Positions 37,511-43,714 of a DNA stretch of 64,000 nt are shown in pieces. The stretch is from positions 2,380,566 through 2,444,565 of the forward strand of contig NZ_CP120677.1 of NCBI RefSeq assembly GCF_029537395.1, in the 5' to 3' direction. The notes below the pieces were generated by a model, which saw only the letters and a list, made by a program, of their open reading frames with translations, ran no database searches and was not told the DNA's origin. This DNA comes from Tissierella sp. Yu-01. Its GTDB lineage: Bacteria > Bacillota > Clostridia > Tissierellales > Tissierellaceae. Each line of letters opens with the position of its first letter. Position 1 is the first letter of the stretch. Both the position numbers and the translations under genes were made by a program.

Positions 37511-38056
37511 ATGATTAAAGAAGTAATAGTAGTAGAGGGAAAAGACGACATAACAGCAGTAAAAGCTGCCCTTGAATGCGAAGTAATATCCACAAATGGA
37601 TTTGGATACAAAAAGGAATTAGTGGAAACATTAAAATCATTGGCAGAAAGAAGAGGTATAATAATCCTGACTGATCCTGATTATATGGGAGAGAAAATAA
37701 GAAAGGATTTATCCAACAAAATAAAGAATTGCAAGCATGCATTTCTACCTCAAGGTAAGGCTTTGAAAAAGGGTGATATAGGCGTTGAAAATGCCACTGT
37801 AGAGGATATAATTGAAGCCATTAATAAAGCTCGTCCTGAAATAGTAGAGATTAATAAACAATTTACAAAGGAAGACTTAATAGACTTTGGATTATCCGGA
37901 GGAGAATCCTCAAGGCAAAGAAGAGAAAAGCTAGGTGAAATTCTTGGAATAGGATATGCCAATGCAAAACAGTTTTTAAACAGATTAAATAATTTTGGAG
38001 TATCAAGAGAAGAATTCCTAAAGGCTATAGAGAGGATTGATAATGATGGAAGATAA
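37511..38056 (+). CDS. rnmV: Ribonuclease M5
   Basis: A 181-residue Toprim-domain endonuclease that matures 5S rRNA. The Toprim motif is VVEGKDDITAVKAALECEVI (about 7-26), with DPDYMGEKIRKDL (about 54-66) carrying the DxD-type metal site. The C-terminal part (DLIDFGLSGGESSRQRREKL) is also typical of RNase M5. The gene overlaps rsmA by 14 bases, the conserved rnmV-ksgA coupling of Firmicutes. An AAGGAG site lies just before the ATG. Confidence 0.95.
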   Translation: MIKEVIVVEGKDDITAVKAALECEVISTNGFGYKKELVETLKSLAERRGIIILTDPDYMGEKIRKDLSNKIKNCKHAFLPQGKALKKGDIGVENATVEDIIEAINKARPEIVEINKQFTKEDLIDFGLSGGESSRQRREKLGEILGIGYANAKQFLNRLNNFGVSREEFLKAIERIDNDGR

Positions 38057-38912
38057 AAGACTTTATTCTCCTAAACAGATTAAAAGAGTACTTGATAAGT
38101 ATGGCTTTACATTCTCTAAAAGTCTTGGACAAAACTTCTTAATAGATGGAAATATTGTTAGAAAAATAGTTGAGGAAGCGAATATTACCAAGGAGACTTA
38201 TGTTCTAGAAATAGGTCCTGGAATGGGGACTCTTACTGAGGAGCTTGCTATAAATGCAAAGAAGGTTATAGCAGTAGAGCTTGATAGAAAACTTCTTCCA
38301 ATATTGGATGAGACCCTTGATGATTATGATAATGTAGAAGTTGTATACGGAGATATATTAAAAATAGATGTAAGACAACTTATTGATGAGAAGTTAAGTG
38401 GTGGACCTATAAAGGTTGTAGCAAATTTACCCTATTATGTAACTACACCTATTATTGGAAAGCTATTGGAAGATGGACTAAACATATCATCTATAAATGT
38501 AATGGTCCAAAAAGAAGTAGCTGAAAGGATGATAGCAACTCCTGGAAGTAAAAGCTATGGTTCATTGTCTGTGTTTGTAAACTTTTATACAAATCCCCAA
38601 ATTGTTGTTAAGGTTCCAAATACAGTATTTATGCCAAAACCTAAGATTGACTCTGCGGTTATCAAACTTGAAATAAAAGATAATTTGCCTGATATAGATA
38701 GAGAAAAGTTCTTTAAGGTAGTTAAGGCAGCATTCTCTAAGAGAAGGAAAACAATAATCAATGCCCTTTCGACATATGGCTTTGATGTCGAGAAAGATAT
38801 AATTAGGGATGCCTTGGAAAAGAGTGGTATTAAGCAAGAGGAGAGAGCAGAGAATATTTCTGTGGAAGATTTTATCAAACTTAGTACAATATTACCCCCT
38901 TTAAACATATAA
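38043..38912 (+). CDS. rsmA: 16S rRNA (adenine(1518)-N6/adenine(1519)-N6)-dimethyltransferase
   Basis: A ~289-residue SAM-dependent methyltransferase (KsgA) that dimethylates two adenines near the 3' end of 16S rRNA. Visible motifs are SLGQNFLID (binding N terminus), VLEIGPGMGTLTEEL (motif I), AVELDRKL (motif II) and the catalytic VANLPYYVTTPI. The C-terminal domain has AFSKRRKTIINAL. ATG at 38043 or 38046 is the likely start; AGAGAGG lies upstream. The start lies inside rnmV, so translation is probably coupled. Confidence 0.95.
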   Translation: MMEDKRLYSPKQIKRVLDKYGFTFSKSLGQNFLIDGNIVRKIVEEANITKETYVLEIGPGMGTLTEELAINAKKVIAVELDRKLLPILDETLDDYDNVEVVYGDILKIDVRQLIDEKLSGGPIKVVANLPYYVTTPIIGKLLEDGLNISSINVMVQKEVAERMIATPGSKSYGSLSVFVNFYTNPQIVVKVPNTVFMPKPKIDSAVIKLEIKDNLPDIDREKFFKVVKAAFSKRRKTIINALSTYGFDVEKDIIRDALEKSGIKQEERAENISVEDFIKLSTILPPLNI

Positions 38913-38943
38913 TTAACTAATAGTTTAATAGGGGGGATTTTTT

Positions 38944-40410
38944 ATGGCTGGAGTACTTGGATATACTAAGAAGTTTATCATACTAAAAAAAGACTTTTGT
39001 AACATGCCAGGTCTTAATCCAAAAGGTCATGGTAAGATAGAGATAAAAGGACTTAAAGGTAGTTTATCAATATCTCTAGAAAATGCAGAAGAAGAGCAAA
39101 TTTATAATGTATTATTGGTAGATAAACACAATGCTTACAATCTTGGAAAGGTATATACAGAGAAGAATGGTAAAGGCAGAGAAGAACTTGATTTTAATAT
39201 ATCCGATTTAGAATCAAAGGGACTTTCTTTAGAATCTCTAAATGGAATTCTAGTGGCTAGGGATACTAATATATTGTTAGGTGGATATACAGGCAAAGAA
39301 GATGGTGCCCTAGAAGGGTATATAAAATCACTAACAGTAGCAACTCCACAAAAAGTTGAAAAGGTTGAGAAAGTAAAAAAAGAAATTGAAGAGCCAGAAA
39401 TAGAATTACAACAAGTAAAAGATGAGCCACAAATTGAAGATGAACCAAAGGTAGAAGAGGAGTCAAATCTAGAAGAAGTGGCACAAGCAATAGAACCTGA
39501 AATAGTTCAAGAAGTAGAGATTCAAGAAGAACCAGAAGTCATAGCAGAGCCACAGGTTATTGAAGAACCTGAACCTGTTTTTGTATATGAAACAGAAGAA
39601 TTTGTGCCTACTCCAGAAGTAGAAGCAGAAGCACAAGAAGAGCCAGAAGAAGTTATGCAGGAAGTAATTGAAACAATAGAGGTTCAAGAAGTAGAAAATC
39701 CTGAAATTGAAGAGGAAGAAATTGGAGTTCAGCAAGAAGAATATATCGAAGAAGTTATAGAAGTTGTAGATGAGGTTATAGAAGAAGTTGAAGAATTAAA
39801 TTTTGAAGAAGAAATCTTAGAAGTACAGGCTGAGGATGACTTTGACCCTGTCTTTGAACCTATAGCTGACCTTAGCAGTGAACAAGAGCCAGTAGCTATA
39901 GAACCTGAAACACAGGAGGAAGTAATCAACATCAAAGAATTTGATTATGAATATAACAGAAAAGTCATCCAAAGAAATCAGACTACAAACTATGTGCTCA
40001 GTATATTAAGGTATTTTCCATATAGTGATCCTTTCCAAGTTAACTTATCTGGATATAATTGGTGGAGAATAGATTATCAGGAGGATGACAAGGGATTCTT
40101 ACCGTATTATAGCTATGTAACTGAAGGTAAGAAGAATAGCGGAAAAGCGAATATGGTAGTAACTGCTAATGAATTAATGGCAGTACATGGACATTATATA
40201 TTTGGACTATATAATGTTGGAGATGAAGTAAAATACTATGTTTATGGTGTTCCGGGAGGGTTTTATAAGGATGAGCATCCTCATAGTGGAACAACAGGAT
40301 TTAATACATGGTTCCCTGGAAATGAAGTATCAGGATATTGGTTATTGTATATTGATCCATTATCTGGGGAAGTAATATATCCAATAAACCCAATGAACCC
40401 AATAGAGTAA
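38944..40410 (+). CDS. Acidic three-part protein of unknown function
   Basis: A 488-residue protein I do not recognise. Residues 1-~125 form a compact domain (begins MAGVLGYTKKFIILKKDFCN, with GKIEIKGLKGSLSISLENAE). Residues ~135-320 are extremely rich in Glu, Val, Ile and Pro and probably disordered. Residues ~325-488 form an aromatic-rich domain (SDPFQVNLSGYNWWRIDYQE, GHYIFGLYNVGDEVKYYVYG, TTGFNTWFPGNEVSGYWLLY). There is no signal peptide or TM helix. It lies between rsmA and the redox genes, near the place where Bacillus has yabG, but is not a YabG protease. A spore-morphogenesis role is only a guess from position. Confidence 0.7.
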   Translation: MAGVLGYTKKFIILKKDFCNMPGLNPKGHGKIEIKGLKGSLSISLENAEEEQIYNVLLVDKHNAYNLGKVYTEKNGKGREELDFNISDLESKGLSLESLNGILVARDTNILLGGYTGKEDGALEGYIKSLTVATPQKVEKVEKVKKEIEEPEIELQQVKDEPQIEDEPKVEEESNLEEVAQAIEPEIVQEVEIQEEPEVIAEPQVIEEPEPVFVYETEEFVPTPEVEAEAQEEPEEVMQEVIETIEVQEVENPEIEEEEIGVQQEEYIEEVIEVVDEVIEEVEELNFEEEILEVQAEDDFDPVFEPIADLSSEQEPVAIEPETQEEVINIKEFDYEYNRKVIQRNQTTNYVLSILRYFPYSDPFQVNLSGYNWWRIDYQEDDKGFLPYYSYVTEGKKNSGKANMVVTANELMAVHGHYIFGLYNVGDEVKYYVYGVPGGFYKDEHPHSGTTGFNTWFPGNEVSGYWLLYIDPLSGEVIYPINPMNPIE

Positions 40411-40453
40411 ATGTTTTACTAGGTGTATTAATGGGTAAAAAAGTAAAAAGATA

Positions 40454-40482
40454 TTGACTTGTATACCCCTATAGGGTATAAT
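40454..40482 (+). promoter_or_regulatory. Promoter with CsoR/CstR-like operator for the glutaredoxin-like gene
   Basis: TTGACT (40454-40459) and TATAAT (40477-40482) are 17 bases apart. Between and overlapping them is the inverted repeat TATACCC-N5-GGGTATA (40462-40480). This resembles the operators of DUF156 repressors such as B. subtilis CsoR (copper) and staphylococcal CstR (persulfide). A bound repressor would cover the spacer and -10. The regulator gene is not in the window. Confidence 0.7.
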
Positions 40483-40509
40483 ACTGGTAAAGAAAAAGGA
40501 GGAGTGAAA

Positions 40510-40740
40510 ATGGCTGAAGTAACTGTTTATACAAGTAATACGTGTCCATATTGTACCTTGGCTAAAAATTATTTAACCGAAAAAGGTGTAGATTATACAG
40601 AAAAGAATGTACAAACTGATAAAGAGGCAAGAAAAGAGTTAATGAGTATGGGACATATGGGTGTTCCTGTACTAGTAGTAGATGGACAGGAAATAGTAGG
40701 CTTTGACAAAGAAAAAATAGATGAATTACTAGGCGAATAA
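40510..40740 (+). CDS. Glutaredoxin-like protein (NrdH/YruB type, CPYC)
   Basis: A 76-residue thioredoxin-fold protein. The redox motif CPYC lies at about 11-14 (TSNTCPYCTLAKNYLTEKG), the cis-proline is in MGVPVLVVDG, and the C terminus is IVGFDKEKIDELLGE. It is expected to reduce disulfides or mixed disulfides in the cytoplasm. The ATG at 40510 follows AAAAAGGAGGAG; an upstream in-frame start at 40459 would lie inside the promoter. The promoter contains a CsoR/CstR-like operator matched by one upstream of the HesB-like selenoprotein gene 1.2 kb away. Confidence 0.92.
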   Translation: MAEVTVYTSNTCPYCTLAKNYLTEKGVDYTEKNVQTDKEARKELMSMGHMGVPVLVVDGQEIVGFDKEKIDELLGE

Positions 40741-40752
40741 ATGAAGATATCA

Positions 40753-40780
40753 AAAATGGAGAGCTTTTGCTCTCCATTTT
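40753..40780. terminator. Bidirectional terminator between glutaredoxin-like and DUF1858 genes
   Basis: AAAATGGAGAGC pairs perfectly with GCTCTCCATTTT around TTTT. A-rich and T-rich flanks serve both convergent genes. Confidence 0.88.
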
Positions 40781-40789
40781 CTATTACAA

Positions 40790-40975
40790 CTATTTGTTTA
40801 ATTCAGTCATTAGTGCATCTAAATTTAGTCCGTGAACCATAGCTGCTTCTTCCAAGCTTTCCATTTGGCTTGATGGACAACCAACGCATCCCATACCAAA
40901 TCTCATTAAAGTTTCTATAGCCTCAGGTTTTTTTCTGATGATTTCACCAATTAACATGTCCTTAGTAATTTCCAT
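40790..40975 (-). CDS. DUF1858 domain protein
   Basis: A 61-residue DUF1858 protein, which is an entire small helical domain: MEITKDMLIGEIIRKKPEAI, then LMRFGMGCVGCPSSQMESLE. The conserved CVGC pair could bind a metal or cluster or form a redox disulfide. DUF1858 domains occur alone or fused to hybrid-cluster and sulfur-related proteins; the function is not established. It is transcribed convergently with the glutaredoxin-like gene, and an AGGAGG site precedes its ATG. It has no CsoR/CstR-like operator that I can see. Confidence 0.88.
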   Translation of the reverse strand: MEITKDMLIGEIIRKKPEAIETLMRFGMGCVGCPSSQMESLEEAAMVHGLNLDALMTELNK

Positions 40976-41146
40976 GTAAATTCCTCCTATAAAATCTGAA
41001 AATTTAATTCATACTAATATAGTAGCATATATTTTTTAAACTTGCTAGTACTATTTATTCTTTCTAATATACAAAATTATATTAGAAAAAAATTAATTGT
41101 ATAAAACTTACTCTCCTTGGAGAAGATGATATAAGGAGGTGAAATT

Positions 41147-41533
41147 ATGGATAATAACAATGAAAGAAACAGGAATAATGACAAAAATAGAGATAATGAC
41201 TTTAGTATAGGTGAGTTACTCCTGCGAGTATTAATTACAGCTATAGTTGTAGCGATAGCAGCATTCTTTACACCTGGCTTCACTATTGATGGACTTTGGA
41301 GTCTGTTATTAGCAGCAGTGGTCATAGGGGTTTTGGATTATTTAATTCAAAAATTTACTGGTGTAAATGCCACCCCGTTTGGCAGAGGTTTATCAGGCTT
41401 CTTAGTTGCTGCAATTATACTTTATGTTACCAAATTTATAGTTCCTGGATTTAATATATCCATTTGGGGTGCGATAATTGGAGCACTCGTAATAGGTATA
41501 GTAGATGCAATAATGCCAGGAAGAGCAATGTAA
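41147..41533 (+). CDS. Small four-helix membrane protein (phage holin IV / YvlD superfamily)
   Basis: A 128-residue protein. A charged, asparagine-rich N terminus (about 1-22) is followed by four hydrophobic helices with the YvlD pattern FTIDGLWSLLLAAVVIGVLD and FNISIWGAIIGALVIGIVDA. YvlD-like proteins belong to a superfamily named after mycobacteriophage holins but are widespread in Firmicutes. A phage role is unlikely: no other phage gene is near. A strong AAGGAGGTG site precedes the ATG. The function is unknown; some relatives belong to envelope-stress regulons. Confidence 0.85.
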   Translation: MDNNNERNRNNDKNRDNDFSIGELLLRVLITAIVVAIAAFFTPGFTIDGLWSLLLAAVVIGVLDYLIQKFTGVNATPFGRGLSGFLVAAIILYVTKFIVPGFNISIWGAIIGALVIGIVDAIMPGRAM

Positions 41534-41545
41534 AAAATTACACAC

Positions 41546-41626
41546 AAAAAACCCGAGATACTTCACTAAAGTTCAGCATGACATTCTTGTCATTCCGATC
41601 GCAGCTGAGGAATCTCGGGTTTTTTC
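41546..41626. repeat. Dispersed repeat, inverted pair acting as probable terminator (copy 11)
   Basis: AAAACCCGAGATACTTCACT...GCATGACA pairs with TGTCATTCCGATCGCAGCTG...AATCTCGGGTTTT. The long hairpin is followed by a T run, directly after the YvlD-like gene. Confidence 0.85.
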
Positions 41627-41725
41627 ATGTTGAGATATCAGTATAAGCATTGCAATTGAAACACCTTAGGTTTTATAAAATAAAATTAGCAATAACTTTT
41701 TTTATGGATATACTATTAATAAACC

Positions 41726-41754
41726 TGTTTAATTATACCCTATCGGGGTATAAT
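41726..41754 (+). promoter_or_regulatory. Promoter with CsoR/CstR-like operator for the HesB-like selenoprotein gene
   Basis: The perfect inverted repeat TTATACCC-N5-GGGTATAA (41733-41753) includes the -10 TATAAT (41749-41754). A weak -35 candidate TGTTTA (41726-41731) is 17 bases upstream. The arm sequence, five-base spacer and -10 overlap match the operator of the glutaredoxin-like gene, so the two genes probably share a DUF156-type repressor. Confidence 0.7.
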
Positions 41755-41773
41755 TAGCTTAGGAGGGATGTGT

Positions 41774-42070
41774 ATGTTAATAGAAGTTACTGATAAGGCT
41801 AAAATGGAACTTAAAAAAGTAATAGAAACTAAAAAAACAGAGAAACCACTAAGAATTTATGTTGCATCTTATGGCTGAGGCGGCCCATCATTTGGGTTGG
41901 CTCTGGATGAGCCTAAAGAAGACGACGAATCACTTAAGGTTGATGATTTTGACTTTGTAATCGAAAATGGTCTAAGTAATAATTACGGAAAATTTACCGT
42001 AGATTATGGTGATAGCTGGTTAAGAAGAGGTTTTACTGTAACCCCGGACAGAGGTGGATCGGGCTGTTAA
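41774..42070 (+). CDS. HesB-like selenoprotein (IscA-related), UGA read as selenocysteine
   Basis: A 98-residue HesB/IscA-fold protein whose codon 35 is TGA (41876-41878). The frame runs through it: VASYG-U-GGPSFGLALDEP, then DFVIENGLSNNYGKFTVDYG, and the C terminus PDRGGSGC. HesB-like selenoproteins with Sec in this YGUGGPSFGL motif are known in Clostridia. Sec35 aligns with the first cluster-ligand Cys of IscA. A stem-loop follows the UGA, as bacterial Sec insertion requires. ATG at 41774 follows AGGAGG by seven bases. Conventional annotation would split or miss this gene. The likely role is in iron-sulfur, sulfur or metal handling. Confidence 0.9.
41879..41913 (+). promoter_or_regulatory. 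Candidate bacterial SECIS stem-loop
   Basis: Directly after the UGA, GGCCCATC (41882-41889) can pair with GATGAGCC (41906-41913) with one mismatch, leaving a 16-base G/T-rich loop. This is the place and size expected for a bacterial SECIS element recognised by SelB. Confidence 0.65.
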
Positions 42071-42073
42071 CAA

Positions 42074-42104
42074 AAAAAGATAAGCTTTTTGCTTATCTTT
42101 TTTT
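42074..42104 (+). terminator. Intrinsic terminator after the HesB-like gene
   Basis: AAAGATAAGC (42076-42085) pairs with GCTTATCTTT (42091-42100) across TTTTT, followed by TTTT. Confidence 0.85.
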
Positions 42105-42131
42105 GTTCAATAGCTCTCTTTGTGTTATAAT
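42103..42131 (+). promoter_or_regulatory. Predicted promoter of the mgtE leader transcript
   Basis: TTGTTC (42103-42108) and TATAAT (42126-42131) are 17 bases apart. Transcription would begin about 33 bases before the leader ORF. Confidence 0.6.
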
Positions 42132-42170
42132 TAGATAGAAAATAAACAAAATATGAAAGGAGTGAGGATT

Positions 42171-42254
42171 GTGGATTCGAGTCCTTTGCCCAAACAGATA
42201 CAATTAAATAATGAGGAAGAACCACAATCTGATCCTTTGTTGTGGTCTTCCTAA
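42171..42254 (+). CDS. Candidate leader peptide upstream of mgtE
   Basis: A 27-codon ORF starts with GTG, eight bases after AAAGGAG (42156-42162), and ends with TAA 14 bases before the mgtE ATG. The peptide (MDSSPLPKQIQL, then NNEEEPQSDPLLWSS) has four prolines and an EEEP acidic-proline stretch. Acidic and proline-rich nascent chains destabilise ribosomes at low Mg2+, the basis of MgtL-type sensing upstream of Salmonella mgtA. The second half of the ORF coincides with a 13-bp hairpin (42214-42252). A regulatory role is inferred; homology to MgtL is not claimed. Confidence 0.55.
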   Translation: MDSSPLPKQIQLNNEEEPQSDPLLWSS

Positions 42255-42268
42255 GAAGGAGGAAGATT

Positions 42269-43606
42269 ATGAATGAAAATGAAATCCTACAGCTTATAGA
42301 AGGAAAAAAATATAAGCAATTAAAAAATGTCCTATCTGAGATGAATGAGGTAGACGTAGCTGAGATATTAAATCCTCTTGATCCAAATACCACATTGTTG
42401 ATATTTAGGATGCTTCCAAAGAATTTGGCAGTTGACGTATTTGCTCATTTCTCTGTAGAGCAGCAAAGAGACATAATACATGCTGTGACAGATAAGGAGT
42501 TAAACTATATATTAGATGAATTATTTTTTGATGATATGATTGATATGATTGAAGAAATGCCAGCTAATATAGTGAGTAAAATACTTGAAAACTCTACTCA
42601 GGAGGAAAGAAATCTAATAAATCAATTCTTAAAGTATCCAGTTGATTCGGCTGGAAGTATAATGACCATCGAGTATGTTGAGCTTAGAAAATCTATGACT
42701 GTAAAAGAAGCTCTAGCTCATCTTAAAAAGATTGGATTGGATAAGGAAACTATCTATACGTGTTATGTAACAGATAGGAAAAGGAAATTACATGGTATTG
42801 TATCTTTAAGAAAATTAGTAGTATCAGATGATGATATTTTAATTGAGGACTTAATGGAAAGTGAAGCAATATTTGTAAATACACATGATGATCAAGAAAC
42901 AGTAGCAAATGTATTTAAAAAATATGGATTTTTAGCATTACCTGTTGTAGATAATGAAAATAGACTAACAGGAATTATAACGATTGATGATATTGTAGAT
43001 GTAATAGAACAAGAGGCTACAGAAGACTTTCAAAGGATGGCTGCCATGGCTCCATCAGAAAGTGCATATTTAGATACGAATGTATTTGAATTAGCAAAAC
43101 ATAGAATAACATGGTTATTGATATTAATGTTATCCGCAACTTTTACTGGAAGAATAATAGGTAAATTTAATGATATGTTACAATCAATTGTGATTCTAGC
43201 TTCATTTATTCCTATGCTTATGGATACGGGTGGGAATTCTGGAAGTCAGTCATCTACACTTATTATTCGTGGACTTGCAACAGGAGAAATATCCCTAAAG
43301 GATGGAGCAAAGGTGTTATGGAAAGAATTTAGAGTAGGATTATTAGTAGGGATAACTCTTTCTTTAACAAATTTTTTAAGGTTATTGTTCTTAGAAAAAG
43401 TAGAATTACTAATAGCATTAACTGTATCCTTAACCCTAATAGTTACTGTTATGGTTGCTAAGATGATAGGTGGAATTTTACCAATCATAGCAAAGTTCTT
43501 TAAGATAGACCCAGCTATAATGGCAGGTCCATTGATAACTACTACGGTAGATGCTATTAGTTTAACTGTATTTTTCACAATAGCAACTGCATTATTAGGA
43601 TTATAA
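42269..43606 (+). CDS. mgtE: Magnesium transporter MgtE
   Basis: A ~445-residue MgtE-family Mg2+ channel. The N-terminal superhelical domain (about 1-125, EMNEVDVAEILNPLDPNTTL) is followed by two CBS domains (about 130-250). A plug helix leads into five TM helices (about 285-445), with conserved MDTGGNSGSQSSTLIIRGLA and GPLITTTVDAISLTVFF. MgtE gates closed at high cytosolic Mg2+ through its N and CBS domains. ATG at 42269 follows AGAAGGAGGAAG. It is preceded by a possible leader peptide rather than an M-box riboswitch. Gene end and convergent chemoreceptor are separated by a repeat hairpin. Confidence 0.95.
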   Translation: MNENEILQLIEGKKYKQLKNVLSEMNEVDVAEILNPLDPNTTLLIFRMLPKNLAVDVFAHFSVEQQRDIIHAVTDKELNYILDELFFDDMIDMIEEMPANIVSKILENSTQEERNLINQFLKYPVDSAGSIMTIEYVELRKSMTVKEALAHLKKIGLDKETIYTCYVTDRKRKLHGIVSLRKLVVSDDDILIEDLMESEAIFVNTHDDQETVANVFKKYGFLALPVVDNENRLTGIITIDDIVDVIEQEATEDFQRMAAMAPSESAYLDTNVFELAKHRITWLLILMLSATFTGRIIGKFNDMLQSIVILASFIPMLMDTGGNSGSQSSTLIIRGLATGEISLKDGAKVLWKEFRVGLLVGITLSLTNFLRLLFLEKVELLIALTVSLTLIVTVMVAKMIGGILPIIAKFFKIDPAIMAGPLITTTVDAISLTVFFTIATALLGL

Positions 43607-43611
43607 AACAC

Positions 43612-43692
43612 AAAAAACCCGAGATTCCTCGGCTACGCTTGGAATGACAGAGTCTCTGTCATCCTGAGCACTAGCGAAGGATCTCGGGTTTT
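43612..43692. repeat. Dispersed repeat, inverted pair as bidirectional terminator (copy 12)
   Basis: AAAAACCCGAGATTCCTCGG...GGAATGACAGAG pairs with CTCTGTCATCCTGAG...GAAGGATCTCGGGTTTT. The symmetrical hairpin has A and T flanks and sits exactly between convergent mgtE and the H-NOX chemoreceptor gene. Confidence 0.87.
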
Positions 43693-43714
43693 AGCTATTC
43701 GTTATTCACTGCTC

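Noticed and set aside
41147-41533. Phage holin implying a prophage
   Set aside because: The protein is YvlD-like, a common Firmicute chromosomal family, and there are no phage genes around it.
41774-41878. Premature stop (pseudogene) in a HesB-like gene
   Set aside because: The frame continues with family-specific sequence for 63 codons after the TGA, a SECIS-like stem follows and Sec-containing HesB-like proteins are known, so recoding is far more likely than decay.
42132-42268. M-box (ykoK) magnesium riboswitch before mgtE
   Set aside because: The leader is short and I do not see the conserved M-box core; a translated leader ORF explains the sequence better. A covariance search would settle it.
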